Source: Streptomyces sp. CG 926
GTDB lineage: Bacteria > Actinomycetota > Actinomycetes > Streptomycetales > Streptomycetaceae
Reading direction: 5' to 3'
Assembly: GCF_003148825.1 (NCBI RefSeq)
Contig: NZ_QGGZ01000008.1
Location: 310,001-374,000, forward strand
Length of the DNA stretch: 64,000 nucleotides
The notes under the pieces were generated by a model. The model searched no databases. It saw only the letters and a program-made list of their open reading frames with translations, and was not told where the DNA came from. Shown in pieces: positions 15,460 through 25,553 of the stretch (position 1 is the stretch's first letter; every line of letters begins with the position of its first letter). The position numbers and the translations under genes are program-made.

Positions 15460-16449
15460 GTGAGGATCTTCGGGAAGGTACGGCATCGGCCCTCCGCCTC
15501 GTGGCGGCAGGCCACCGACCGCGCGTTCACGCTGATCGGCGACGGGCGGTACGAGGACGCGGGCGCGCTCCTGACGAGAGCGGCGGACCTGGAGCCCTGG
15601 CTGTCCGAGTCCTGGTTCAATCTGGCCCTGCTGCACAAGTTCCGGCATGACTGGGAGCAGGCGCGGGCCGCCGGGCTGCGCGCCGTGGCCCTGCTGGACC
15701 GGGAGACCGGCGCCCCGGACTGGTGGAACGTCGGGATCGCCGCCACCGCGCTGCAGGACTGGCCGCTGGCCCGGCGGGCCTGGCAGGCGTACGGGCTGAG
15801 GGTGCCCGGGGACGCCGCCGGTGCGGGCGAGCCGGTCGGGATGGAACTCGGCAGCGCCGCCGTGCGGCTGTCGCCCGAGGGCGAGGCCGAGGTGGTCTGG
15901 GGCCGCAGGCTGGACCCGGCCCGGCTGGAGGTCCTGTCGATCCCGTTGCCGTCCTCGGGGCGGCGCTGGGGCGAGGTCGTGCTCCACGACGGGGTCCCGC
16001 ACGGAGAGCGGGTGACCGCCGCCGGCCCCTCGTACCCCGTGTTCGACGAGATCGAGCTGTGGGCGCCGTCCCCGGTGCCGACCTGGGTGGTGCTGCTGGA
16101 GGCGGCCACCGAGGCGGACCGCGACGCGCTGGAGCAGCTGGCCTCGGACGCCGGATTCGCCGCCGAGGACTGGTCCTCGTCGGTGCGGCTGCTGTGCCGG
16201 ACCTGCTCGGAGAGCGAGATGCCGAGCGACGAGGGCGACGGCGAGCAGCACCTCGATCCGCACGACCACAGCGAGCCCGGACACCCCGGACCGCTCGGGC
16301 ACCGTACGACCGGCTCGGGCTCCCTGTGGGTACCCGAGCGCGAATGCGGGATCGCCGCGCCGGCCGGTCTGGTGCGCGGACTGCTCGACGGGTGGGTCGC
16401 GGACAGCCCGGGCACCCGCGAGTGGCGGGATCTCGAAGAAGTCTGCTGA
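15460..16449 (+). CDS. TPR-repeat protein of unknown function
   Basis: Soluble protein of 329 residues. The first 110 residues form tetratricopeptide-like helices (FTLIGDGRYEDAGALLTRA, SWFNLALLHKFRHDWEQA), which usually mediate protein contacts. The rest is a domain I do not recognise. It contains one CxxC-like piece (LLCRTCSESEMP), a His/Asp-rich stretch (EQHLDPHDHSEPGHPG) and WVPERECGIAAP, which might hold a metal. GTG 15460 follows GGCGGGA. It is upstream of def in the same direction with an 82-bp gap, a neighbourhood I recall as conserved in Streptomyces. Confidence 0.75.
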   Translation: MRIFGKVRHRPSASWRQATDRAFTLIGDGRYEDAGALLTRAADLEPWLSESWFNLALLHKFRHDWEQARAAGLRAVALLDRETGAPDWWNVGIAATALQDWPLARRAWQAYGLRVPGDAAGAGEPVGMELGSAAVRLSPEGEAEVVWGRRLDPARLEVLSIPLPSSGRRWGEVVLHDGVPHGERVTAAGPSYPVFDEIELWAPSPVPTWVVLLEAATEADRDALEQLASDAGFAAEDWSSSVRLLCRTCSESEMPSDEGDGEQHLDPHDHSEPGHPGPLGHRTTGSGSLWVPERECGIAAPAGLVRGLLDGWVADSPGTREWRDLEEVC

Positions 16450-16531
16450 CCTGTGGCCGTAGGCTGTACGGGCACATCGGTGGCCATCACGACCATCGGT
16501 GACCGGGACTTACGGAAGGCGTACGGCGGAC

Positions 16532-17167
16532 ATGGCGCAGCAGGAGAACGAGGTTGTCGAGAGCGTGAACGACGGGTACGTCGTGGACACCGAGGACTGT
16601 GAGGCGCGCGAGCTCGCCCACCGTCAGCGCGGCACGGCCCGTCCGATCACCGTGGTCGGCAACCCGGTCCTGCACCGGGAGTGCAAGGACGTCACCGAGT
16701 TCGGCGACGAGCTGGCACAGCTGATCGACGACATGTTCGCCAGCCAGAAGGCCGCCGAGGGCGTGGGCCTGGCCGCGAACCAGATCGGCGTGGACGCCAA
16801 GGTCTTCGTCTACGACTGCCCGGACGACGACGGCAAGCGGCACACCGGTGTCGTGGTCAACCCGAAGCTGGTCGAGCTGCCGGCCGCCGGGCGCGTGCTG
16901 GACGACTCCAACGAGGGCTGCCTGTCGGTACCGACCGCCTACGCCTCGCTGGCCCGCCCGGACTACGCCGAGGTCACCGGCCAGGACGCGCAGGGCAACC
17001 CGATCAAGGTGCGCGGCACCGGTTACTTCGCCCGCTGCCTGCAGCACGAGACCGACCACCTGTACGGCTACCTGTACATCGACCGCCTCTCGAAGCGGGA
17101 CCGCAAGGACGCCCTGCGGCAGATGGACGAGGGCACCCCGCGCTACGAGACCGTCCCCAACGCCTGA
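16532..17167 (+). CDS. def: Peptide deformylase
   Basis: Metalloenzyme of 211 residues that removes the formyl group from the N-terminal Met of new proteins. All three signature motifs are present: GVGLAANQIG, EGCLS (E128, C130 metal ligand) and HETDH (H172, E173, H176). An N-terminal extension of about 35 residues precedes the catalytic core. It is convergent with an AraC-type regulator gene with only 5 bp between the stops, so no separate terminator fits. Confidence 0.95.
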   Translation: MAQQENEVVESVNDGYVVDTEDCEARELAHRQRGTARPITVVGNPVLHRECKDVTEFGDELAQLIDDMFASQKAAEGVGLAANQIGVDAKVFVYDCPDDDGKRHTGVVVNPKLVELPAAGRVLDDSNEGCLSVPTAYASLARPDYAEVTGQDAQGNPIKVRGTGYFARCLQHETDHLYGYLYIDRLSKRDRKDALRQMDEGTPRYETVPNA

Positions 17168-17172
17168 GGGAC

Positions 17173-18138
17173 CTAGGCGGCCTGCGGGCCCCGGAAGGCG
17201 CGCCGGAACGAGTTCGGCGTGGTGCCCAGGGTCCGCAGGAAGTGGTGGCGCAGGGCCGCCGCGTTGCCGAAGCCGCAGCGGCCCGCGATCGCGTCCACCG
17301 TCTCGCCGGTCGACTCCAGCAGCTCCTGCGCCAGCAGCACCCGCTGGCGCAGCACCCACTGGTACGGGGTGGTGCCGGTCTCCTGGAGGAAGCGACGGGC
17401 GAAGGTCCGCGGGGACATGTGCGCCCGTTCCGCGAGCTGCTCGACGGTGATCTCCTCGCCCAGGTGGCGGGCCATCCACTCGATCACCTCGCCCACCGTG
17501 TCGCAGGCCGTGCGCGGCAGCGGCCGCTGGATGAACTGGGCCTGCCCGCCGTCCCGGTGCGGCGGTACGACCATCCGGCGCGCAATGATGTTGGCCACCT
17601 CGGCCCCGTGCTCCTGGCGCACCACGTGCAGGCACGCGTCGATGCCCGAGGCCGTGCCGGCGGCGGTGATCACCGGGCCCTCGTCGACGTAGAGCACGTC
17701 CGGGTCGACGACCGCCTGCGGGAAGCGCCGGGTCAGGGCCGCGGCGTGCATCCAGTGCGTGGTGCACCGGCGGCCGTCCAGCAGTCCGGCGGCGCCCAGG
17801 ATGTAGGCCCCGCTGCACACGCTCAGGACCCGCGCACCCCGTTCCACGGCCCGCCGCAGGGCCGCGAGCAGGGGCTCGGGGTAGATGCGTACGCCGGCGT
17901 CGTTGGCGGCGGGCAGGCAGATCAGATCGGCCTCCTCCAGTCGCTCCAGCCCGTGCGCGGGGGCGATCGCGAAGGCGCCCCCGGCCACGGTCAGCGGTCC
18001 GTCCTCCGCCGCGCAGACGGCGAAGTCGTACACCGGTACGCCCATGTCACTGCGATCGATCCCGAACACCTCGCAGAAGATCCCCAGCTCGAAAGGGGCG
18101 ACTTTGTCGACGAGGGCCACGGCCACGTTGGTCAGCAT
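17173..18138 (-). CDS. GlxA-type AraC-family regulator (candidate NrdS)
   Basis: Protein of 321 residues: an N-terminal DJ-1/PfpI-like domain (about 1-180, with SVCSGAYILGAAGLLDG around the pseudo-active Cys) fused to a C-terminal AraC double helix-turn-helix (AERAHMSPRTFARRF and AGRCGFGNAAALRHHF). GlxA-type regulators usually sense small metabolites. It lies downstream of nrdAB on the same strand, where S. coelicolor carries nrdS, an AraC-like gene cotranscribed with nrdAB. Here a small gene on the opposite strand and a hairpin lie between, so identity with nrdS is a guess from position and family. Confidence 0.85.
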   Translation of the reverse strand: MLTNVAVALVDKVAPFELGIFCEVFGIDRSDMGVPVYDFAVCAAEDGPLTVAGGAFAIAPAHGLERLEEADLICLPAANDAGVRIYPEPLLAALRRAVERGARVLSVCSGAYILGAAGLLDGRRCTTHWMHAAALTRRFPQAVVDPDVLYVDEGPVITAAGTASGIDACLHVVRQEHGAEVANIIARRMVVPPHRDGGQAQFIQRPLPRTACDTVGEVIEWMARHLGEEITVEQLAERAHMSPRTFARRFLQETGTTPYQWVLRQRVLLAQELLESTGETVDAIAGRCGFGNAAALRHHFLRTLGTTPNSFRRAFRGPQAA

Positions 18139-18147
18139 GACCCCAGT

Positions 18148-18184
18148 GTGGCAGTAATTCGGTCTTCTATGACAGTACTGCCAC
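18148..18184. promoter_or_regulatory. 9-bp inverted repeat between divergent genes
   Basis: GTGGCAGTA (18148-18156) and TACTGCCAC (18176-18184) are perfect inverted copies with 19 bp between them, close to two helical turns centre to centre. It sits 10 bp upstream of the GlxA-type regulator start. A third related ACAGTA (18209-18214) lies just before the small membrane gene. It is a likely operator for the regulator itself. Confidence 0.55.
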
Positions 18185-18219
18185 TGTCGATCATGGGCGA
18201 TCAGGCGGACAGTAGAGCT

Positions 18220-18447
18220 ATGACCACCTTCGTGAGTTACCTCGTCGTCCTCGCCTTCGTCGCCCTCGTGCTCGGGCCCAGCCTCTACGGGATCCTGCGC
18301 GACCGGCGGATCGACCGGCAGATCCGAGCCGTCGCGACCCGGCTGGTGTGGCTGCCCCGCCAGCGGGCGGGCGGCCTCCCGCCCACCCCGCGCCGGCACA
18401 CCTTCCGGCCCGCCGCCCGGCGGTACTGGGGCCCCATCGCCCACTGA
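18220..18447 (+). CDS. Small basic membrane protein
   Basis: Hypothetical protein of 75 residues. One transmembrane helix (FVSYLVVLAFVALVLGPSLYG) is followed by a very basic tail rich in Arg and Pro (RDRRIDRQIRAV... ending RRYWGPIAH). Third codon positions are almost all G or C, which supports real coding. Earlier in-frame ATGs at 18169 and 18193 are less likely because they fall within the inverted repeat region. It is divergent from the GlxA-type regulator and convergent with nrdB. The function is unknown; it might be the local target of the regulator. Confidence 0.6.
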   Translation: MTTFVSYLVVLAFVALVLGPSLYGILRDRRIDRQIRAVATRLVWLPRQRAGGLPPTPRRHTFRPAARRYWGPIAH

Positions 18448-18450
18448 ACA

Positions 18451-18503
18451 CCGGGGAACGCGAGAAGCCGGGACACGGAAACCTCCGCATCCCGGCTCCC
18501 CGG
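18451..18503. terminator. Terminator between the small membrane gene and nrdB
   Basis: An imperfect long hairpin: outer arms CCGGGG (18451-18456) and CCCCGG (18498-18503), inner arms AGCCGGGA (18466-18473) and TCCCGGCT (18490-18497). It lies between two convergent stops and can end transcription from both sides. Confidence 0.65.
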
Positions 18504-18549
18504 TCGCTCACCGTCCCGGAACCCCGGGAAGTCGTGGAACCGCCGGCCC

Positions 18550-19569
18550 CTAGAAGTCCTCGTCCAGGTCGACCGTGCCCTCGACCGCGACCTGGTAGGC
18601 CGACGGACGCCGCTCGAAGAAGTTCGTCAGCTCCTGCACACCCTGCAGCTCCATGAAGGAGAACGGGTTCTGCGAGCCGTACACCGGCGGGAACCCGAGG
18701 CGGACCAGACGCTGGTCCGCGACGCACTCCAGGTACTCGCGCATCGACTCGGTGTTCATGCCCGGCAGGCCGTCACCGCACAGGTCGCGGCCGAACTGCA
18801 GCTCCGCGTCCACCGCCTCCTTGAGCATGTCGGTGACCTGCTGCTGGAGCGCGTCGTCGAAGAGCTCCGGCTCCTCCTTGCGGACCGTGTCCACGACCTC
18901 GAACGCGAAGTTCATGTGCATGGTCTCGTCACGGAACACCCAGTTGGTGCCGGTGGCCAGACCGTGCAGCAGACCGCGCGAGCGGAACCAGTACACGTAC
19001 GCGAAGGCGCCGTAGAAGAACAGGCCCTCGATGCACGCCGCGAAGCAGATCAGGTTCAGCAGGAAGCGGCGGCGGTCGGCCTGCGTCTCCAGCCGGTCCA
19101 GCTTCTCGACCTCGTTGATCCACTTGAAGCAGAACTGCGCCTTCTCGCGGATGGAGGGGATCTCCTCGACCGCGTCGAAGGCGGCCGCGCGGTCGTCCGG
19201 GTCGGGCAGGTAGGTGTCGAGCAGCGTCAGGTAGAACTGGACGTGCACGGCCTCCTCGAACAGCTGGCGCGACAGGTACAGGCGCGCCTCCGGGGAGTTG
19301 ATGTGCTTGTAGAGCGTCAGCACCAGGTTGTTCGAGACGATCGAGTCGCCCGTCGCGAAGAACGCGACCAGCCGGCCGATCATGTGCTGCTCACCGGGCG
19401 TCAGCTTCGCGAGGTCCGCGACGTCCGAGTGGAGGTCGACCTCCTCGACGGTCCAGGTGTTCTTGATCGCGTCCCGGTAGCGCTCGTAGAAGTCCGGGTA
19501 GCGCATCGGGCGGAGCGTGAGTTCGAAGCCCGGGTCGAGCAGGTTCTTCTTCTTGTCGTTGGAGCTCAT
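18550..19569 (-). CDS. nrdB: Class Ia ribonucleotide reductase, small (R2) subunit
   Basis: Ferritin-like radical-generating subunit of 339 residues. Iron ligands appear in the expected order: ATGDSIV segment, EEAVHVQFY, EGLFFYGAFA and DETMHMNFAF. The conserved Tyr for the radical can be placed in HVQFYLTLLDTY. Partner of NrdA in making deoxyribonucleotides. The start is ATG 19569, whose A is the last base of the nrdA stop (TGATG, 1-nt overlap), so expression is coupled. It is controlled with nrdA by the upstream cobalamin riboswitch. Confidence 0.95.
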   Translation of the reverse strand: MSSNDKKKNLLDPGFELTLRPMRYPDFYERYRDAIKNTWTVEEVDLHSDVADLAKLTPGEQHMIGRLVAFFATGDSIVSNNLVLTLYKHINSPEARLYLSRQLFEEAVHVQFYLTLLDTYLPDPDDRAAAFDAVEEIPSIREKAQFCFKWINEVEKLDRLETQADRRRFLLNLICFAACIEGLFFYGAFAYVYWFRSRGLLHGLATGTNWVFRDETMHMNFAFEVVDTVRKEEPELFDDALQQQVTDMLKEAVDAELQFGRDLCGDGLPGMNTESMREYLECVADQRLVRLGFPPVYGSQNPFSFMELQGVQELTNFFERRPSAYQVAVEGTVDLDEDF

Positions 19570-21947
19570 CACTGGCAGGCCTCGCAGGACTCGGGGTTCT
19601 CAAGGGAGCAGGCCAGCGCCTCGGCGTCGGCGACCGCCTGCGGCAGCTCGACGGGGGTGGCCGCCTGCGCGGCGCGGGCGATCTTCGTCGCCGGGCGCGA
19701 GCGCAGGTAGTAGGTGGTCTTCAGGCCCTGCTTCCAGGCGTACGCGTACATCGAGCTGAGCTTGCCGATGGTGGGCGTCTCCAGGAACAGGTTCAGCGAC
19801 TGCGACTGGTCCAGGAACGGCGTACGGGCCGCCGCCATGTCGATCAGACCGCGCTGCGGGATCTCCCACGCCGTGCGGTACAGCTCGCGGACCTCGGCCG
19901 GGATCCAGCCGAAGCCCTGGACCGAGCCGGAGGACTCGCGCAGCGCCTCGCGGGTCTGGGCGTCCCACACGCCGAGCTGCTTCAACTCCTCCACCAGGTA
20001 GCCGTTCACCTGGAGGAACTCACCGCTGAGCGTCTCGCGCTTGAACAGGTTGGAGACCTGCGGCTCGATGCACTCGTACACGCCGGCGATCGAGGCGATC
20101 GTCGCCGTCGGCGCGATGGCCAGCAGCAGCGAGTTGCGCATGCCGGACTTCGCGACGCGGGCGCGCAGCGCGTCCCAGCGCTCCGGCCAGTTCAGCTCGA
20201 CGTCGTAGTGGTCCGGGTGCAGGACACCACGGGCGGTACGGGTCTGCTCCCAGGCCGGCAGCGGGCCGCTGCGCTCGGCGAGGTCGCAGGAGGCCTCGTA
20301 GGCGGCCAGCATGATGCGCTCGGAGAGCTTGGTGGACAGGGCCTTCGCCTCGGGGGAGTCGAAGGGGAGCTTCAGCTTGAAGAAGACGTCCTGGAGGCCC
20401 ATCGCGCCCAGGCCGACGGGACGCCAGCGGGCGTTGGAGCGGCCGGCCTGCTCGGTCGGGTAGAAGTTGATGTCCACCACGCGGTCGAGGAAGGTCACGG
20501 CCGTGCGGACGGTCTCGTCGATCCGCTCCCAGTCGATCTCGCCGTCCACGACGAAGGCGCCCAGGTTGACCGAGCCGAGGTTGCAGACGGCAGTCTCGCC
20601 GTCGTTCGTGACCTCGATGATCTCGGTGCACAGGTTCGAGGAGTGCACGACGGTGCCCGGCTCGGCGGTCTGGTTCGCCGTGCGGTTGGAGGCGTCCTTG
20701 AAGGTCATCCAGCCCTGGCCGGTCTGCGCGAGGGTGCGCATCATCCGGCCGTACAGGTCGCGGGCGGGCATGGTCTTGCGGGCCAGGCCGTCCGCCTCGG
20801 CCTTGCGGTAGGCGGCGTCGAAGTCGTCGCCCCACAGGTCGACCAGCTCGGGCACGTCGGCCGGGGAGAACAGCGACCAGTCGGCGTCGGCGTTCACGCG
20901 GCGCATGAACTCGTCCGGCACCCAGTGGGCGAGGTTCAGGTTGTGCGTACGGCGCTGGTCCTCACCGGTGTTGTCGCGGAGCTCCAGGAACTCCTCGATG
21001 TCCGCGTGCCAGGTCTCCAGGTACACGGCGGCGGCGCCCTTGCGGCGGCCACCCTGGTTCACGGCGGCGACGGAGGCGTCGAGGGTCTTCAGGAACGGCA
21101 CGATGCCGTTGGAGTGGCCGTTGGTGCCACGGATCAGGGAACCGCGGGCGCGGATACGGGAGTACGAGAGGCCGATGCCACCGGCGTGCTTGGAGAGCCG
21201 GGCCACCTGGTGGTAGCGGTCGTAGATCGAGTCGAGCTCGTCCAGCGGGGAGTCCAGCAGGTAGCAGGAGGACATCTGCGGGTGCCGGGTACCGGAGTTG
21301 AAGAGCGTCGGGGAGGACGGCAGGTAGTCCAGACGGCTCATCAGCCGGTACAGCGAGGCCACTTCCTCGACGGCCTGCACGCTCTCGTCGGCGGCCAGAC
21401 CGCAGGCCACGCGCAGCATGAAGTACTGCGGGGTCTCGATGACCTGACGGGTGATCGGGTGGCGCAGCAGGTAGCGGCTGTGCAGGGTGCGCAGGCCGAA
21501 GAAGCCGAAGCGGTCGTCGGCGCCCTCGGCGAGGGTCAGTTCGACGAGCGAGTCGAGCCGGCTCGCGTGCGTACGGACGAACTCGGCCGTGCGGTCGGCG
21601 ATGAGGCCCTCGCGGTGGCCGACCTCGACGGACGCCGAGAAGGAGGTGGAGCCCTGGCTCGCGGCCTCGTCGCGCACGGCCAGCGTCAGCAGGCGCGCGG
21701 CGAGCCGGGAGTAGGCCGGGTCCTCGGAGATCAGACCGGCGGCGGCCTCGGTGGCCAGCCCGCGCAGTTCGGCGTCGTCGGCGGCGGCGCTGCGGCCGCG
21801 CAGCGCGGAGGCCGCGACCCGGCCGGGGTCGGTGTCGGGGAGGTCCGCCGTCAGTTCGGTGAGGGTACGCAGCAGCGTGGCCCCCGGGCCCTCGGTGTTG
21901 TCGCCAGAAGTGGACTCGGCGCGCGGTGCGGAAGGCGCGATGGTCAC
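19569..21947 (-). CDS. nrdA: Class Ia ribonucleotide reductase, large (R1) subunit
   Basis: Catalytic subunit of 792 residues, reducing ribonucleoside diphosphates. Visible landmarks are SSCYLLDSPLDELD (first redox Cys), GGIGLSYSRIRARG, SSNLCTEIIE (active Cys), the C-terminal radical-path and loop region, and a tail ending SCEACQ with the CxxC-type swinging-arm cysteines. The N-terminus keeps helices like those of an ATP cone but lacks the usual basic beta-hairpin (see findings). GTG 21947 follows GAGGGAGAG. A cobalamin riboswitch lies upstream. Streptomyces also carry a B12-dependent class II enzyme, so B12 is expected to shut this gene off. Confidence 0.95.
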   Translation of the reverse strand: MTIAPSAPRAESTSGDNTEGPGATLLRTLTELTADLPDTDPGRVAASALRGRSAAADDAELRGLATEAAAGLISEDPAYSRLAARLLTLAVRDEAASQGSTSFSASVEVGHREGLIADRTAEFVRTHASRLDSLVELTLAEGADDRFGFFGLRTLHSRYLLRHPITRQVIETPQYFMLRVACGLAADESVQAVEEVASLYRLMSRLDYLPSSPTLFNSGTRHPQMSSCYLLDSPLDELDSIYDRYHQVARLSKHAGGIGLSYSRIRARGSLIRGTNGHSNGIVPFLKTLDASVAAVNQGGRRKGAAAVYLETWHADIEEFLELRDNTGEDQRRTHNLNLAHWVPDEFMRRVNADADWSLFSPADVPELVDLWGDDFDAAYRKAEADGLARKTMPARDLYGRMMRTLAQTGQGWMTFKDASNRTANQTAEPGTVVHSSNLCTEIIEVTNDGETAVCNLGSVNLGAFVVDGEIDWERIDETVRTAVTFLDRVVDINFYPTEQAGRSNARWRPVGLGAMGLQDVFFKLKLPFDSPEAKALSTKLSERIMLAAYEASCDLAERSGPLPAWEQTRTARGVLHPDHYDVELNWPERWDALRARVAKSGMRNSLLLAIAPTATIASIAGVYECIEPQVSNLFKRETLSGEFLQVNGYLVEELKQLGVWDAQTREALRESSGSVQGFGWIPAEVRELYRTAWEIPQRGLIDMAAARTPFLDQSQSLNLFLETPTIGKLSSMYAYAWKQGLKTTYYLRSRPATKIARAAQAATPVELPQAVADAEALACSLENPESCEACQ

Positions 21948-22099
21948 GGCGGGAGCTCTCCCTCGCTCGGCCCGGTCATCGACGGGGCGGGGCGCGAGCG
22001 GGCGCATGCGGGCGTGACGAGAACGCGTACCCCGCATGGCGTCCACCGGCCCAACCGCGAGGCCCGGACGAATCGGCACCCGGTTCGGTCGAGCCGGGC

Positions 22100-22205
22100 G
22101 CGCTGTCGGCAGGTCATCGGACTTGGTGTCCGGTAGCCGGACACTTCATACCGTTGCGGGACAGTTCCGGATTCGCACCGGATTCCCCTGCGGCGACAGC
22201 AGGCA
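22100..22205 (-). promoter_or_regulatory. Cobalamin (B12) riboswitch upstream of nrdA
   Basis: Read on the minus strand, the leader contains the conserved core GGGGAATCCGGTGCGAATCC, then GGAACTGTCCCGCAACGG, and the downstream box GTCCGATGACCTGCC. The outer stem pairs 22102-22108 with 22194-22200. This is the standard adenosylcobalamin riboswitch layout. After it, CCCGG...CCGGG arms (22078-22097) can form a hairpin that may be part of the expression platform. In S. coelicolor nrdABS is repressed by B12 through such an element. Confidence 0.93.
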
Positions 22206-22207
22206 TG

Positions 22208-22255
22208 AGCATACATGTGGGGGCGGCCCTCTGCGGTAACCCCCACATGTAGTGT
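22208..22255. promoter_or_regulatory. Candidate NrdR box pair
   Basis: Two ACATGT-centred sites, 22208-22223 and 22240-22255 (CCCCCACATGTAGTGT), have their CATG centres 32 bp apart, close to three helical turns, the usual spacing of paired NrdR boxes. They also form a perfect 12-bp inverted repeat TACATGTGGGGG / CCCCCACATGTA (22212-22223, 22240-22251). The pair lies just upstream of the riboswitch, where the nrdA promoter must be. Assignment to NrdR is inference from position, spacing and core. Confidence 0.6.
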
Positions 22256-22263
22256 CGGCGTGG

Positions 22264-22761
22264 CTACAGCTTGAGCCGGTAAGTGAGGAGTGTCAGGCCT
22301 TCGATCGGCGCCCAGTCCCGCTCCGGAGTGCGTACGAAACCCAGGCGCGCGTAGATCCGATGGGCCTCGGCCATGCCGCCCTGGGTGGAGAGAACGAGGC
22401 CGGTCACGCCCTCCAGAGACCGCGCCCGCTCGACGCAGGCCCGCACCAGAGCCTCGCCGGCGCCCTGGCCGCGTGCCTCGCGGGCCACCGCGAGCATCCG
22501 GAACTCGGCCTCGTCCGGGGCCGCGATGTCGGCGAGCGCACTGCCCGGAGCGGCGAAGGTCACACCGCCCAACAGTCGTTCGTCCCGCACGGCGACGAGC
22601 ACCTCGCCCTGGGCGGCCCGGCCGGCCACGTCGCGCAGCACGTTCAGGTAGCCGTCGTCCTCGTTGAAGTCCAGATGCCCGTCGGCGAGGTAGGCCCCCG
22701 ACGTGATCTCACCCAGCTCCGCGTACTCGGCGGGCAGCGCCGTCCTGATCACCATGTCCAT
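22264..22761 (-). CDS. GNAT-family N-acetyltransferase
   Basis: Acetyltransferase of 165 residues with the acetyl-CoA pyrophosphate-binding motif VAREARGQGAGEALV and the C-terminal AHRIYARLGFVRTPERDW. It is probably a small-molecule or amino-acid acetylase; the substrate is unknown. ATG 22761 and ATG 22755 are both possible starts, and neither has a clear ribosome binding site. It ends 9 bp before the candidate NrdR box and is transcribed toward nrdA. Confidence 0.88.
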   Translation of the reverse strand: MDMVIRTALPAEYAELGEITSGAYLADGHLDFNEDDGYLNVLRDVAGRAAQGEVLVAVRDERLLGGVTFAAPGSALADIAAPDEAEFRMLAVAREARGQGAGEALVRACVERARSLEGVTGLVLSTQGGMAEAHRIYARLGFVRTPERDWAPIEGLTLLTYRLKL

Positions 22762-22768
22762 GCGGTCG

Positions 22769-22936
22769 AGTGTGCAGGACGGGTGTCGGGGTGCGGCGCT
22801 GTCGTCGAGGGACAGCGACCCGGACGGCCACCGTTACGAGACCGTCCGCACCGTTCCCTTCGGCAAGGAGGTCCGCCTCCCCGATCCCGTCGGCATCACC
22901 CTCCCGACCGAACCCCTCAAGGACTGGGTGCGCTGA
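22769..22936 (+). pseudogene. C-terminal remnant of a Uma2-family (DUF820) endonuclease gene
   Basis: Only the last 35-45 codons of a gene are recognisable, ending YETVRTVPFGKEVRLPDPVG and LPTEPLKDW before the stop at 22934. This is the typical C-terminal strand pattern of Streptomyces Uma2-family proteins (VPFGKPVRLPEP...). No start codon, N-terminal domain or catalytic residues are present, and the reading frame dissolves upstream of about 22800. It is best read as debris left by deletion. It is followed by a shared terminator. Confidence 0.65.
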
Positions 22937-22945
22937 GGAACGCCG

Positions 22946-22980
22946 AAGGGGCCCCGCCGCGTCGTGCGGCGGGGCCCCTT
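22946..22980. terminator. Strong bidirectional terminator
   Basis: A perfect 15-bp hairpin with arms 22946-22960 and 22966-22980 and loop GTCGT, starting with AA and ending with TT. It closes the cstA operon (minus strand) and the Uma2 remnant (plus strand). Confidence 0.88.
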
Positions 22981-22988
22981 CGCATGGT

Positions 22989-23182
22989 TCAGCAGCAGCG
23001 GAAGCCCTCGCGGGGGTCCGCCTCGCGGGCGTCCGTACGGGCGCGTTCGAAGGCGCGGCGGGTCAGGACCTCCGCGTCCGGGTCGTGGGAGCGGGTGTGG
23101 GCCACGTACCGGTCGTACGCGGCCTCCCCGGAGAACTCCCGTACGTAGAACCGGGCCCTGGCCAGCACGCTCCGTACGGTGC

Positions 23183-23186
<4 letters not shown>
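22989..23186 (-). CDS. YbdD/YjiX-family small protein
   Basis: Protein of 65 residues with the family pattern ARFYVREFSGEAAYDRYVAH and a C-terminal GFRCC. YbdD-type proteins are nearly always encoded directly after cstA or btsT and help those transporters take up pyruvate or peptides. The start overlaps the cstA stop by 4 nt (ATGA or equivalent), so synthesis is coupled. Confidence 0.9.
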
Positions 23187-25402
<2,216 letters not shown>

Positions 25403-25515
25403 GACCTCGTCCCCTCGTCGATCATCTGCGTAAGCGCAGGGAATCTACGGGGGTTTGCCCGCTGAGCGTAAGACCCCGTCCGTATTCCGGTATGTGAAGG
25501 AATCGGGGACACGGG

Positions 25516-25545
25516 GTCCGACGGCCAGGTCGGGCGGGGTCGGAC
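25516..25545 (-). terminator. Weak candidate terminator after dasR
   Basis: GTCCGAC (25516-25522) and GTCGGAC (25539-25545) form a 7-bp stem with a 16-nt loop, 8 bp past the dasR stop. Confidence 0.35.
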
Positions 25546-25553
25546 GGGCCAGG

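Noticed and set aside
16681..18447. A 588-codon plus-strand frame running from def through the AraC gene into the small membrane gene
   Set aside because: It is out of frame with def and antisense to the AraC-type regulator; only its last 75 codons look like a real gene.
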